A DNA stretch of 64,000 nt from Daphnia carinata (taxonomy: Eukaryota; Arthropoda; Branchiopoda; Diplostraca; Daphniidae): NCBI RefSeq assembly GCF_022539665.2, contig NC_081332.1, positions 1,757,773 to 1,821,772 on the forward strand. The letters run 5' to 3'. This document shows positions 35,298 to 46,560 of this stretch, piece after piece. How positions within the stretch are numbered: the stretch's first letter is position 1; the number at the start of each line of letters is the position of its first letter. Both the position numbers and the translations under genes were made by a program. A model generated the notes under the pieces. That model did no database searches, was not told where the DNA came from, and worked only from the letters and a program-made list of their open reading frames with translations.

Positions 35298-35690
35298 GCC
35301 ATCTGGCGGTAAAATGAGCAACGTCGGCGGGAGCCATCTAGCGGTGCTATTAAGAACTTTGTTGAGCCATCTAGCGGCTGAATAGCACACTTCACTAAAC
35401 GCCATCTAGCGGTGGGATCGACAACCGGGGCGCCTGCCATCTAGCGGTGAAATTAACACCTTCAATACATACCATCTAACGGCGGGATTAATAACTTCAG
35501 TTGGCGCCATCGTGCGGTGAAATTAACAACTTCAATCAGTGCCATCTAGCAGTGGAATTAATACATCTGTGAGTGCCACCTACCGGTGGAACTAATAACT
35601 TCTGTGACTGCCATCTAACGGTGGATAACAACCTCTATAGTGCCATCTATCGGTGGAATTAACAACCACGCAGAGCCATCTAGCGGTATC
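35298..35690 (+). promoter_or_regulatory. Array of 12 CTCF-like motifs (candidate insulator)
   Basis: Twelve copies of a motif with consensus GCCATCTAGCGGTG start at 35298, 35333, 35366, 35401, 35436, 35471, 35506, 35541, 35575, 35610, 35642 and 35675, so the period is 32-35 bp. The spacers are partly alike (often AATTAATAACTTC) but vary far more than the motif, and all copies point the same way. The core matches the animal CTCF consensus around CC(A/C)(C/T)CTAG(C/T)GG (established knowledge, from memory). The array lies between the AT-hook gene (minus) and the first collagen gene (plus). It could be a chromatin boundary or merely a minisatellite. Motif conservation over spacer conservation favours a bound site (inference). 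Confidence 0.7.
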
Positions 35691-36620
35691 TTAGCAGGTG
35701 ACGAATGACAGGTAAACTAACAGACGAACTTTGCTGTTTGCTTGCAAGTTTCGAAACGTCAGATGAGGTCGCAGTTCACTCGAAACCCAATTGAATTACT
35801 CGAATCAGAATGGAAACTTTTGAATTTTTACATGCTAGCTATATGTTCTAAAGGACTAAAGTCTGAAAATGGAATCCTGAGTTTTCAGCATTGCCAGAAT
35901 GGCATTTTAAAGAAAAAGGCTATTCTGCAACAAGTGCTCAACAACACAGTGGCAAAATCAATCACAAGAATCATGATGACCATCCCAACACAGCGATGTA
36001 TGTGATATAATAATTAATAATGCAGTAACAAATTTTGTATGTAAAGGGTGCTTTTATGTTCCGAAGAACTAAAGTCTGAAAATGGAATCCTAAGAATTTT
36101 TGGCATTGGCAGAATGGCCTTTCTCTTTAAAATGCCATTCTTCAATAAGTGTTCAACAACACAATGGTGAATCAATCACAAGAATAAATGGTGACTGTTC
36201 CAACACAGAAATGTACATGATGTAATAACGTAATAACAAATTTTGCATCTAAAGACTGGTAAGGAAAACGGCTCCTTACCTTCGTTGGGCTGTAAACGTA
36301 CGACGTCCATCACGGGAATTTGCCACAAGAAGCTTCAAGATATCACTACGCCGGATTTTCCAAATTATAATCAGGAAAATGACATATGAAGAACATGGTT
36401 TTTGTGCATCCACTGACGTGACGTGGTGACGCCTTTCTGATTCAACAACTTGCACTCGAGAAGGCGGGGCTGACTCGAATGGGAAAACAATTTAACTCCG
36501 CCTCTACCAACGCCCTGAAGAACGAAACAAGAAAGTTAAGAGTATTCTCAGTCCGACCTGGCTGGGCTCAGTTGCCTAGCGGACGCTGGCCGATCGTGTG
36601 GAACCAAACGACCGGAAGTC
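35691..36620. other. Upstream region of the collagen cluster
   Basis: Contains a local duplication: a stretch near 35845-36005 (AAAGTCTGAAAATGGAATCCT ... CAACACA) recurs with changes near 36060-36210. The 300 bp before 36621 should contain the promoter of collagen gene A. No other gene was found. Confidence 0.45.
35845..36240. repeat. Imperfect direct duplication of about 180 bp
   Basis: Two tandem copies share CTAAAGTCTGAAAATGGAAT, GGCATTTTAAAG-like and AACACA(G/A)TGGxxAATCAATCAC blocks at about 35859-36040 and 36068-36240. They differ by small indels. No coding signal. Confidence 0.6.
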
Positions 36621-38830
36621 ATGAAACTCATAGTAATCTCTTTCAAATAAAAAACTCTTGAAATTAATTGATGAAAAAAAAATTTTGTTGTTGAAATTCT
36701 AGGTAGGCACATTTTGTGTGTTGGTGATCTTAACGACCACCTTCGCTTACCCAACAACGTTTCTGAAGGGACAAAGAAGAAAAGAGTTGAACAACACCTT
36801 CGTAGGTGATGACGATTATGGGTGGTACGCACCAATGGCGATGATACTCACCCCTTTATCATCAGAAAGCGGAGGCCTTGTCAAACACCGACCAGGTTCT
36901 CGATTCCCTGCTGACTGGAACATCCCGCCGAACTGGTCACTTGATCCATGGGCGCATCGTCTCCAACAACCACCTGCATATCATTATGGTTAGTTAATTT
37001 CTTGACTACCAATTCAATCTGTTAATTAAACAATTCGTTTAATAAGGTCATACACGGTTTCCAGCGGTTCCCTCACCGTACGACGATTTACACGAGAATC
37101 AATGGACTCGAATAATGTGGTCCTTGATGACGACAGGTGCCGTTTACCTACCGAAGAAAGCAGTGAGTGAAATCAATGCGGATTCCAATTCCAAACACAG
37201 TTGGCCTCTGGCTTCAGGTAAATCATTTCAGGACAATCTCTCGTTTGTGATTAAACGTTAACTGAATTTCACGGAATGCAATAGGCGGTATAGCTGAATC
37301 CCGCACGCCACAAGTTGTCGAAAAAATCAAGAAACAAAGTCCGCTTCCGTGGTTAGTCAATCTGGCAGGTCCGCCAGGTTTGCCAGGTAGGTCCAAATTA
37401 AATTTTCACTGTCTAAGCACAGTTAAATGATTCCCCCTGCCCTTTTGGTCTTCTCTAACATAAGGTTCCGACGGGGTAGACGGTGTCGACGGGCGAGATG
37501 GTAAAGACGGCAAAGATGGAACACCTGGGCCTGCAGGCCCACCGGGTACTAAAGGAGACACGGGTAACGACATCTATTTTGAACGGGGAAACGATTTTAG
37601 TTTATCGTTTTCTGTAAAAAAAAAAATCAAGGCATACCCGGGAAAGACGGACGTGATGGGCTGATTGGGCCTCCAGGAATTGTTGGTCCTATAGGGCCAC
37701 CAGGCCAGCAAGGTATTCAAGGATTGCACGGGCCACCAGGACCTCAAGGCGTACCAGGTAAAGCTTGCTGGCCTTTTCTAACGCGTGTACATAATCACGT
37801 TCGTTAAATGGCAATGCAGGAGAAAAAGGAGAAGATGGCAAGGACGGACGTGATGGGTCTGACGGGACGGACGGAAAAGATGGTACTAATGGTGGGCCCG
37901 GTCCGGCAGGTAACTATAAAAGCAAATTAGAATACATTCAAGTACTGGTCAATTTACGTCTTAAATTTGTGGATGCAAAGGGCCTACTGGAACTCCAGGA
38001 CAGTTCGGAAAAGACGGACAAGATGGCCAACCTGGAGTTGCAGGACCACCAGGTTAATTTCTTGTTCAACAAAAGATATTTTGATGGAATGTGACTGTCT
38101 TGTTTTTCGACAAAAAAGGTCCTGCTGGCCAAGACGGAAAGGACGGCAAAGACGGTGAGGACGGTAAAGATGGCAAAGATGGTCAACCAGGACCACCTGG
38201 TCCGCCTGGTACGCATTGACAAAAAAGAACAAAAGATAATGAGTTAATGTCGTGGAACAATGTCTTGCTTGTTATCTCAGGTACACCTGGAAAAGACGGT
38301 AAGGACGGCACGTCGGGAACAGCCGGACAAACTGGACAATATGGACAGGATGGACAAGACGGTCAGGCAGGCTCCCCAGGTCCAGTCGGGCCGGGAGGTA
38401 CACCTGGAACCGGCGGTACAGATGGTCAAGCAGGCTCAGGTATCCATTTTGTCCATGATTTGAATTATTATTTGTTTGTCTTTAAATCTTCCTTTATTTT
38501 CTTATGCCACTTCGTAGGAGGTATTCCAGGCGTCCCTGGAACGGCTGGAACAAGTGGAATTCCAGGTATACCAGGAATACCGGGAGTGGCTGGCGATGCA
38601 GGTGATCCGGGTGCCGCTGGTCCTGCCGGTGCAGCAGGTACTGCAGGAGCAACTGGAACATCAGGTTAGCAAAATTTCTCATCATTACAGAATACAGAAA
38701 AACCTTTAAAAATTCTAATGGAGTTACCAACTAATATGCATTTGTGAATCCAACAGGTACGGCAGGTTCACCAGGATCACCCGGTTCACCGGGCGCTCCA
38801 GGAGCCCCTGGTGCGGCCGGACGTCGTTAA
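36621..38830 (+). CDS. Collagen-like secreted protein A
   Basis: Twelve exons: 36621-36632, 36703-36988, 37047-37217, 37285-37386, 37465-37563, 37632-37757, 37820-37909, 37981-38052, 38119-38208, 38281-38439, 38518-38664 and 38757-38830; 475 residues. Exon 1 is only four codons (MKLI) and joins [17 protein letters not shown] to form a signal peptide. A non-collagenous head ([23 protein letters not shown]) leads through [14 protein letters not shown] into Gly-X-Y repeats. These are first rich in GKD/GRD/GQD triplets and then in small and Pro-rich triplets, ending GAAGRR. Every later intron falls in phase 1, inside a glycine codon in the repeat part. There is no NC1 or fibrillar C-propeptide, so it is neither a basement-membrane nor a fibrillar collagen. 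Probably an extracellular structural or adhesive protein (inference). Confidence 0.9.
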
Positions 38831-39560
38831 TCGTTTTGAACGTCATTTGCATTTTAAACTTCCATCCAAGATTTCCAAGTGCTGGCAAACTGGATTGTAT
38901 GAATGCATTAAACATCGTATTTATCAGAAGCGCCTCCTGTTTGTTCTGAATTATTTTTCAATGAATAAAATAAAATGAATTAGATTGATATAAAAATATC
39001 AATGGCTTATGATCTATCGTAATCGTCCTATAAGATAAAGGAACAATTGAAAAATATCATAACTTGCACATAAAATCAAACATAAATTGAACTAACAAGC
39101 GAAAAAAATCGAAATGGCTTCATTACCATATTTTATGAATACGAGACGTTTTGATGAGGCCTCCCGTTGTTTCGTTCAACAGACACGCATGATTTCTTTT
39201 TTTTATTCTAATCATCTGCCAAAAAAAAAAAAAAAAAAGAATTAAAACATCCTTTTCGGAGTGTTATTGCGATGGGAAACGAAGATTACCAGCCCAAAAA
39301 AATTCCTCTAGGTCAAGATGTTTCAATGAATCTTCATGTCAGACATCCAAAGAAAAACTAGCAGGAAGTTTTCTTTCTTCTTTTTGATTCTTCAGGCGTG
39401 TTATTCACCGGTTGTTCCGCCTACAAGTTGAATCTAGTCCCCGCCCTGTTTCTCCTCGTTTCCCTGAATAAAGAGTGTCCAATTCAAAGAAGCATTCAGT
39501 TCGCAGAGCCCTCAGCTGAGTCGGGTTGTCGGCCGCTGGATGATCGCAAAACGAGCCAAC
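38831..39560. other. Gap between collagen genes A and B
   Basis: Holds the 3' UTR of gene A, with overlapping AATAAA signals near 38964-38974, an A run near 39221 and the promoter of gene B. No other gene was seen. Confidence 0.5.
39466..39500 (+). promoter_or_regulatory. Candidate core promoter of collagen gene B
   Basis: An arthropod initiator-like TTCAGT lies at 39495-39500, with a weak TATA-like GAATAAAG about 30 bp upstream (39466-39473). The spacing fits a focused promoter about 60 bp before the start codon. The TATA part is not canonical. Confidence 0.35.
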
Positions 39561-41552
39561 ATGAACTTCTTGGTTAGTAAACAAATTCAATTCACCATGT
39601 TCAAATGATTTTCTTAATTTCAAATCAAAACCTACCGACAGCTCTTGATTTTAACGTGGACGGTGGGATCGCTGGCGTATCCGATGGAAGCTGCAAATGG
39701 GACGGAAGAGGAAGTGGCCGACGAACTCGGATGGTACAAGCCGATCGCTGTCATCCTGAAACCGGCCACCGAACGAGATCTGCAGGAACGACTTCTCCAA
39801 GCAGAAGAAGAAGAAGATCAATACCCGTTCCATGCGTACAATCAATTTCGTCCGCCTCCTCCGTCATGGCTGCCCGTTCCAGAGTATCCACCGTACGATC
39901 CGTGGGCTGATGTACATCAGGGCAAACATTTCGGCGGGGAAGACAGGCTCAGCGACGTGTACCAGAAATTCAAATTGCCCAACCACGTTCAGGGGAATTT
40001 GCTATCGCTGGCCCGGATGGGACTAGTTGCCATTCCGACAAGAGAAATCGGCCTTAAAAATCGGGGGATTGTTGAAGAAGAGCAAGGTGAGACATTTCCC
40101 AAGTACATTGATTAATCAATAACAGTTCTATTAGTTAAAACATAAACTTGATTGACGTAGATGTACAAGCTCGCACACCTGATCATACTTCGGATAACAA
40201 GCCATTCGTGGCTTATCCTAATCAAAAACCAGGGAAAAAGGAGAAAGGAGCAGTTACCTTATTGTACGATCTTGTCGGTCCTCCCGGCCCACCGGGTCCT
40301 GTCGGTCCTGCAGGTTGGTCTTCATTCTTGAATTTGATTTTTGAAAATTGGATGTTGTGCATTTCTCTGTGTGTTTGTATAGGCAAAGATGGTACCAACG
40401 GGATCAATGGAATCAACGGAGCTGATGGCAAAGATGGTACGGATGGAGCGCAGGGACCTATTGGTCCTACAGGACCACATGGACATGCCGGTATGAAAAT
40501 TTCTTAATGGTCGTTCCTATTTCCTTTAAATTGTTTTGGTCCATGTTTCAGGCCAGGCAGGAGCGCAGGGTGCTACCGGTGCCCAAGGCAGTCCAGGTGT
40601 TCCCGGACCGCCAGGTGTACAGGGCGTTCAAGGAATTCAAGGACCTACGGGACCGCAAGGCATCCAAGGACCTAAAGGTATATAGAGAAAAAAAATAGGC
40701 AGGATGAAATCGTTGGTTTAAAATCATTTTTAAAAAATGAACAATTGCAATTAATTTTCTTGCTTTGAACACAAAAAGGCGATGATGGGAAAGATGGCAG
40801 AGACGGAACCAATGGAATCAACGGCAAAGATGGAACTCCTGGAACTGTTGGAGCAACAGGTAAGTCATTCACTTGGTTCTTATCGTCTTACCTGAACGTG
40901 TGTCTCTCCTTGATTAATTAATCACTTTCACATGCCAGGACCACCCGGAACACCCGGACAAAACGGCCAGGACGGCAAAGACGGAGTAGCCGGACCACCA
41001 GGGCCGACAGGTAATCATTTTTTTTACGATTCAGATCATCATGTTGACAAGATGTAATCAACAAATAATTCGCTGCACACAAAAGGCCAACCAGGTGTCG
41101 CTGGACAAAACGGAAAGGACGGAGTCGATGGTAAAGACGGTCAGGACGGAACACCGGGAGCTGCCGGACCCCCAGGTAAAAATTTGTCTTTGTTGATGTC
41201 CAGAATGTAAATGGTTGAATTTCTAATCACGTTCTTTTGAATTGGGTTTGATTAGGACCTCCCGGAAAGGACGGTCAAGACGGCACCCCAGGAACATTCG
41301 GACAAGCAGGACAGGATGGACAAGACGGGACGGGCGGTACCGCTGGGACAGTCGGGGCAGTTGGTCCCGCAGGTTCAACGGGAACCGCAGGTGCTGCTGG
41401 CGCTGCTGGTGCAGGTGAGTCTGAAAATCATTTTTTAAAAGATATAATTAAAGCAAATGGTTCAATCAATAATTCGATTGTTCTTCTTTTCAGCCGGAAC
41501 ACCGGGAACGCCAGGAGTACCTGGAGTACCCGGAGCGCCGGCAGCCAAATAA
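39561..41552 (+). CDS. Collagen-like secreted protein B
   Basis: Ten exons: 39561-39572, 39642-40086, 40161-40313, 40383-40490, 40552-40677, 40779-40859, 40939-41010, 41086-41175, 41256-41414 and 41494-41552; 434 residues. As in gene A, exon 1 has four codons (MNFL) that join [14 protein letters not shown] as a signal peptide. The head shares [12 protein letters not shown] and DPWA with gene A, and [11 protein letters not shown] with gene C. The collagen part begins at [15 protein letters not shown] and has GKDG-rich then GAA/GTP-rich triplets, ending GAPAAK. The exon lengths 126, 72, 90 and 159 are identical, in the same order, to gene A. It lies 0.7 kb downstream of gene A in the same direction, so it is a tandem duplicate. 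No NC1 domain. Role unknown; extracellular matrix or coat is likely. Confidence 0.9.
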
Positions 41553-44500
41553 TCAAGACAATTAACAATGCCATTTGATTTAGATTTTTTTTTGTAATGC
41601 TATTTAAATTTAAAAGGGTACGGGTTTCGGTTGCAACGGATTGTCTGGACACCGATGTTCAATATTGCTGGTGCTGATCTTCTTGTTTTGTTTTTTCCCC
41701 ATCACGCAATACAAAAATGAAACTGTTAATTTTATTCACGCTTACGAATTCGTATAAACAACTGTTAGTTACAAGCTATTCAACCCGCCAACTTGATGGA
41801 TTATACACTTGATGGTGGTCTTTGTAAAATAAAACAAAAAAAAACAAGTGTCCTTATCTAAAGGTGAAGTTCGATCTCAAACACGCGCCTACAGGTAATG
41901 TAAATCGAATGAAAGCGCACCGCGTGTATAATAAGGCAGAGCCGGTTTTGTTCCAAAAACATTCTACCTCGAAGCTAACCGAAAACAAAGAAACATGTTT
42001 GATCAACGATGGGCACAGGATTGGTCGTAAATCAACAAAAAAAGAGCGCGAACGCTGGGCTTTTTTTAGAATGCCTGTCACTACTTCACGTGCGGCAGAC
42101 GGGATGGAGTACCTGTCAAACCACCGCCTATTTCGGGAGCGGCTGTGTTTTGTTTTTTTTTTAACTTCAAAAAGAAAAATTCGTTCACATTTTTGGTAAA
42201 AGCGGCAAATGGATTGGTGGAACAATCGATTTATTCTTCTACTATCCTCTTTTTCCCACAATCTTGAGGGGGCCCCTCTGCATTAGTTTTAAGCTATCTT
42301 TGGTTCGCCTTTCAGAGCATATGATTTCAGTGTGCGTGTCCAACCAACGAGACTAACGAAAATAAACAAGTTATCTAGGCGTGGTGTAACAAAAAAAAAA
42401 TGTTGAGTCTCGTTCTGGTATCCTATGCTGGACAAGTTCACGTTGGGATGTTGACCTTTACATCCTTAAAAGGGGACCGTTACATTTGCTCAAGGCTCAT
42501 GTACAGTCATTTCTCGGAATCTTTATTTCATTTTAAACACAATTATTTAGAAACGGACGGCAGTGAACACTGACAGTGAACATTAGAGTAAAAATGAACA
42601 AATATTCTGCGAAAGCTTTTGCATGTCAACTTTTGAAATTGCATTGTCAATGCAGAATGACAGTGCTGAACTGAATCGCTTCAAATCGACTGCGTCACTC
42701 GAAACTCACGCCGTCGCAATTACGTATGTAACTTGGGCTTTTTGAAGAAGATTTGAAAGCGTCTCTGACGTCACACGAGTCTAACTATGAAATGAACCTT
42801 CGGATTCATTCGGTCCATCTCGATCCGTACAAGGTAATTACATTTCATTCATAAGCATGATGGATGGGACTCACATGGTACATGTCCCAGCGTGCTGAAT
42901 CATTTTTTTTTAAGGAAATGGACATGTATTGTGGGGGGGTACAGACATAACCACAACCGCCATGAATCGTTCTCTCTGTAATATTTTGCTATATCCTGTC
43001 TGCATAAATTATTTGGCAACGATACACGATCGTCTTCTTTCGTTGCTCTTCAGAATTTTTAAACAAATGGAGGAAGTTAAAAAGAGGAAAATGGTTTCAG
43101 CGTCGCTATGATAAGAAACGAAAGAAGTTGATCTATCCACGTCTTTCGCTAAGAGCAGCCATCAAAGTATAGCAAAGTGAAGAAATCCATCAGCCTTATA
43201 AATATAGCGCTTTTACCGATAGTGAATTCTTTTTCTAGGCAGGTAAAATAAGGAATAGGTATAAATCAATGTTAGCGGTTAGTCCCTTGAACGACGCACG
43301 TGATTCAACAACAAGGGAGTCTGACGTGTCACGGTCAGAATAAACAAATTGTTTGATTCACTTGTAAGGCGCTGGTGCACGAATGGCCAGGAAATGAGCC
43401 AGGAAAGTGCCGATTGTGTATGGACCAGCGGGTGATTTTCACGAAAGCATGCTTTGAACAAACGCAGATAAGAGGCAATTCCATAATGATGGTGCACAAG
43501 GTAAAAAAAATTATGAAGACATAAGACAGCAAAAGAGCTATGTCATTGTGGAAATCGATTCCGTGATAGATTTGAAATATTCTTTACGTGATGCCCTTCG
43601 CATACGACGTGAATCAAAACAATGTGTTTATTATTTAGGTTTTTTTGGCCATGTAATGGACTTGATAGATGATCCATTTTGTACGATGAATTAATGAGGA
43701 AGTCATTGTTCCACCTAACCTTTGGCAAAAACTGCAACTCATTTAAACGTGGACTAAGAAAAGCAACTGAAAATACCAAGTTAGTAATTGTGAATGATCG
43801 TTTCCTTAAAACTATAGGTAAGCGATACGTGCTTCTGGTTTCACGGTCGTTAACTACACCGAGAATCGCGTGTCACGTGAAAAAACAAGAAAACTCTGTT
43901 TCGTTAACCGTGTTAAAGTAGGCTCGTGAAAATCGGCGTAACCGACCAACCTGTTGACACCAAACGTGACTGATACAACACATAACTAACCACGAATTTC
44001 TCAAAAGGTTGTTACTAACCTCTTTTAGCCCCGAGTATGTACGATAATAAACGATGTCACGCGTGATGGCTTGCCAGGTTAGCTGAAGAGAACTCAGAAT
44101 GTACCCCTAGCGAAAGGCAAATATCTACACATCACGTCACCCGTCGTTTATATTAGGGGTAAACAGCACACCAAGATAAAAACAAAAGACATGTGTATTG
44201 TCGTCGGTTTACGCAACCATTTACGATATTTTAAATCCAGTACTTTATGAATTTATTATATAATCTCCGATGTAAATCATACATAGATCACAATTTAATC
44301 AGACTATGCGTTCATTTTTTTGCTTGCTGATTGCATTCGATTATTTATACGGGCAATATCAAGACGGATTGCAACTCAACGTATTCTCACGCCGACCACC
44401 TGGTTAGATACAGAAGCAATCTTTCTATGAATTTTAATCGGTAGTTGGGTAAAAAAAAAATATGAAATTAAAATACGGGATGTAAACTAGCCGTAAGTCA

Positions 44501-46560
44501 CGCGCATCCATCTCGTCCGTCTGTCAAATTCCTCACTCACGTTTGATAAATGTCTTATGTAGCGGTGGATATCTATACCCTCATTGCTAACTATAGCCAT
44601 CCATTTGCAGCAAAAGCGGATAGGTCTGTTTTTAATTACCACTCTGACCCTCAACAATTCTCTCATTAGCATATCGTTATTCAAATTGGGCAAATGCGGG
44701 GAAGACAATGTTCATGATAATAAGGAAACAATTCATCAAAGTTATTCTATACCATCAAATCATGGCGAAAACATTGGCTCAACAATGAGGAATTTGCACA
44801 CCCAAATTCTTGTCTGGCTAGCCGGGGTTAAAGAGTTCCATGCCATTATGTATTCGACGAGTAGTTAAACGTCAACGATTTCTTTCCCATTGTTTGGCCA
44901 TGAAAGGTTTCCCTTGAACATAAAACATTATTCGTTGTGTTTTCCTCAAGGAAATGCTAATCGGACGCAACTGCAACCAATTTTGGTACACACGTACGCA
45001 AGAAAAAATGAATGCAATATCTTTACGTTAAAGAATGATCTCCAAATATTGATGGTTGACTCCCAATAAATTGTGTGACGTTCTTCCTCGTGATCCGTGT
45101 TAGATATCTCGTTACTTTGCTAGCCGACCTCGCGAAGCATTTCGTTTTCTTACTTTGATTAAGGGCCAAATGTCAAGATTGTTGGCACAGATACACAAGA
45201 CTACATGTGCACAGCGTACTGGAAAAGCCCGTGCAGTATAATATTTAAAAAAATTGTTAGACGTAGTTTTTTGCATACTGTCTGAGGCCTTTCATTTTTC
45301 AGTGCACGCGGGAATGCAATTGCGATGTTCCCGTTACTTGGCGCACGTTTGTTGAAGGCGTTTCAATACGCGGTGCATCCCCGGTTGTTTAACTAGACGA
45401 TGGTAAAAGTAAGTATGTTTTAATAAAATGCGCACAACGTGGAATTATCTTGACATCCTTGTAAGGCTCGAACAAACTCGTCGATTAGGTTTGTTGTTGA
45501 GCTTTTGTTTGTCCACTGTAGAGGTCACATTGATGATCGAAAGCCTCCCAAAAAATGCAACTGCAACGCAGAACTCCTAAGTTTGTCTTTTGAAGTGCGT
45601 ATATACCTGTAGAAAACACAGATGTTAATTTCTAATTGATATTCAGAGCAGCCTAGATGTCATCGCCCTATGGCAACCTACGATTTGCATTATAGTCCGC
45701 AAACAAGATTTCTAAAATTGGTTCCACCGTAGACGGTAGAATTACTTTCGGCTCCATACCAATGGCAGTTTCTTGATTATACAGTAGATTCATCTTAGAT
45801 TTCTTTTTGAACACATGTCGGTCGTACATGAAGGCTGTCTCGGATTAACCGTGTTGATAGCATTTCAGAGACTCTCCCGAACACGACACGATTTGACGCA
45901 CTTAAAACAAAAAACAAAAAAACAGGAATGATATTTGAATATAACAAACCTGTAACAGCTTGTTTGGGAATGGAAGGATAGTGTCATTGTTGACACATTC
46001 TAGAGTAAAATTTTTTGTTCTTCCTTTTAAGACCATCTGTGTTCTTATACAACCAATCAGCACGAATGGAAAGCTTGTGATGCGTTACATTCCTTATTTA
46101 ATCAAATATCTAGTTTGTTATAAGTCTATCATTGGAATGGAATAGCGTGATTTTAAGGTACCACACGACACACCATTTCTTTTCTTTTTTTAACACGATC
46201 GGCTTGAAAAAAATAATGGCTGGTATATAACGGCAGTGAATTTGTTTAATGTACAAAAAATGCATCAGTCATGGGGAAATGTATGGGAGAGCCAGAAAAC
46301 CTGCCCTTGTCTGCAACCTGCCTTCGGGGAATGGAATGCTAAAAAGGAACAGCCCAAGATTTAAAAAAAATAAATAAAAAATAAAATCTTTAAGAATCTA
46401 TTTGGTAAAGAAACCCACTACGCTTTTCTTTGCTTGCCGACCGTCCGCCAGTTCGTGAACTGAGCTGGGCGTTGGTAGTGATGGTGTTCCAAACCTGATT
46501 AATCTAAAGATCGAAAACTTAAAGTAATTTTCTTTTTAGTTCAATCGACAGTTAACAACA
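41553..46560. other. 5 kb gap between collagen genes B and C
   Basis: I see no gene I can support. Several frames of 60-135 codons occur on both strands (for example 41854-42261 minus) but none has a domain, signal peptide or sensible splice partners. The region is AT-rich without obvious transposon ends. The last few hundred bases should be the promoter of gene C. Confidence 0.4.

Noticed and set aside
35298..35690. Regular repeats with spacers resembling a CRISPR array
   Set aside because: The repeats are only 12-14 bp and degenerate, the spacers are alike, there are no cas genes, and the surroundings are eukaryotic.
41854..42261. 135-codon minus-strand frame between collagen genes B and C
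   Set aside because: Basic, low-information composition with no recognisable motif or partner exon.
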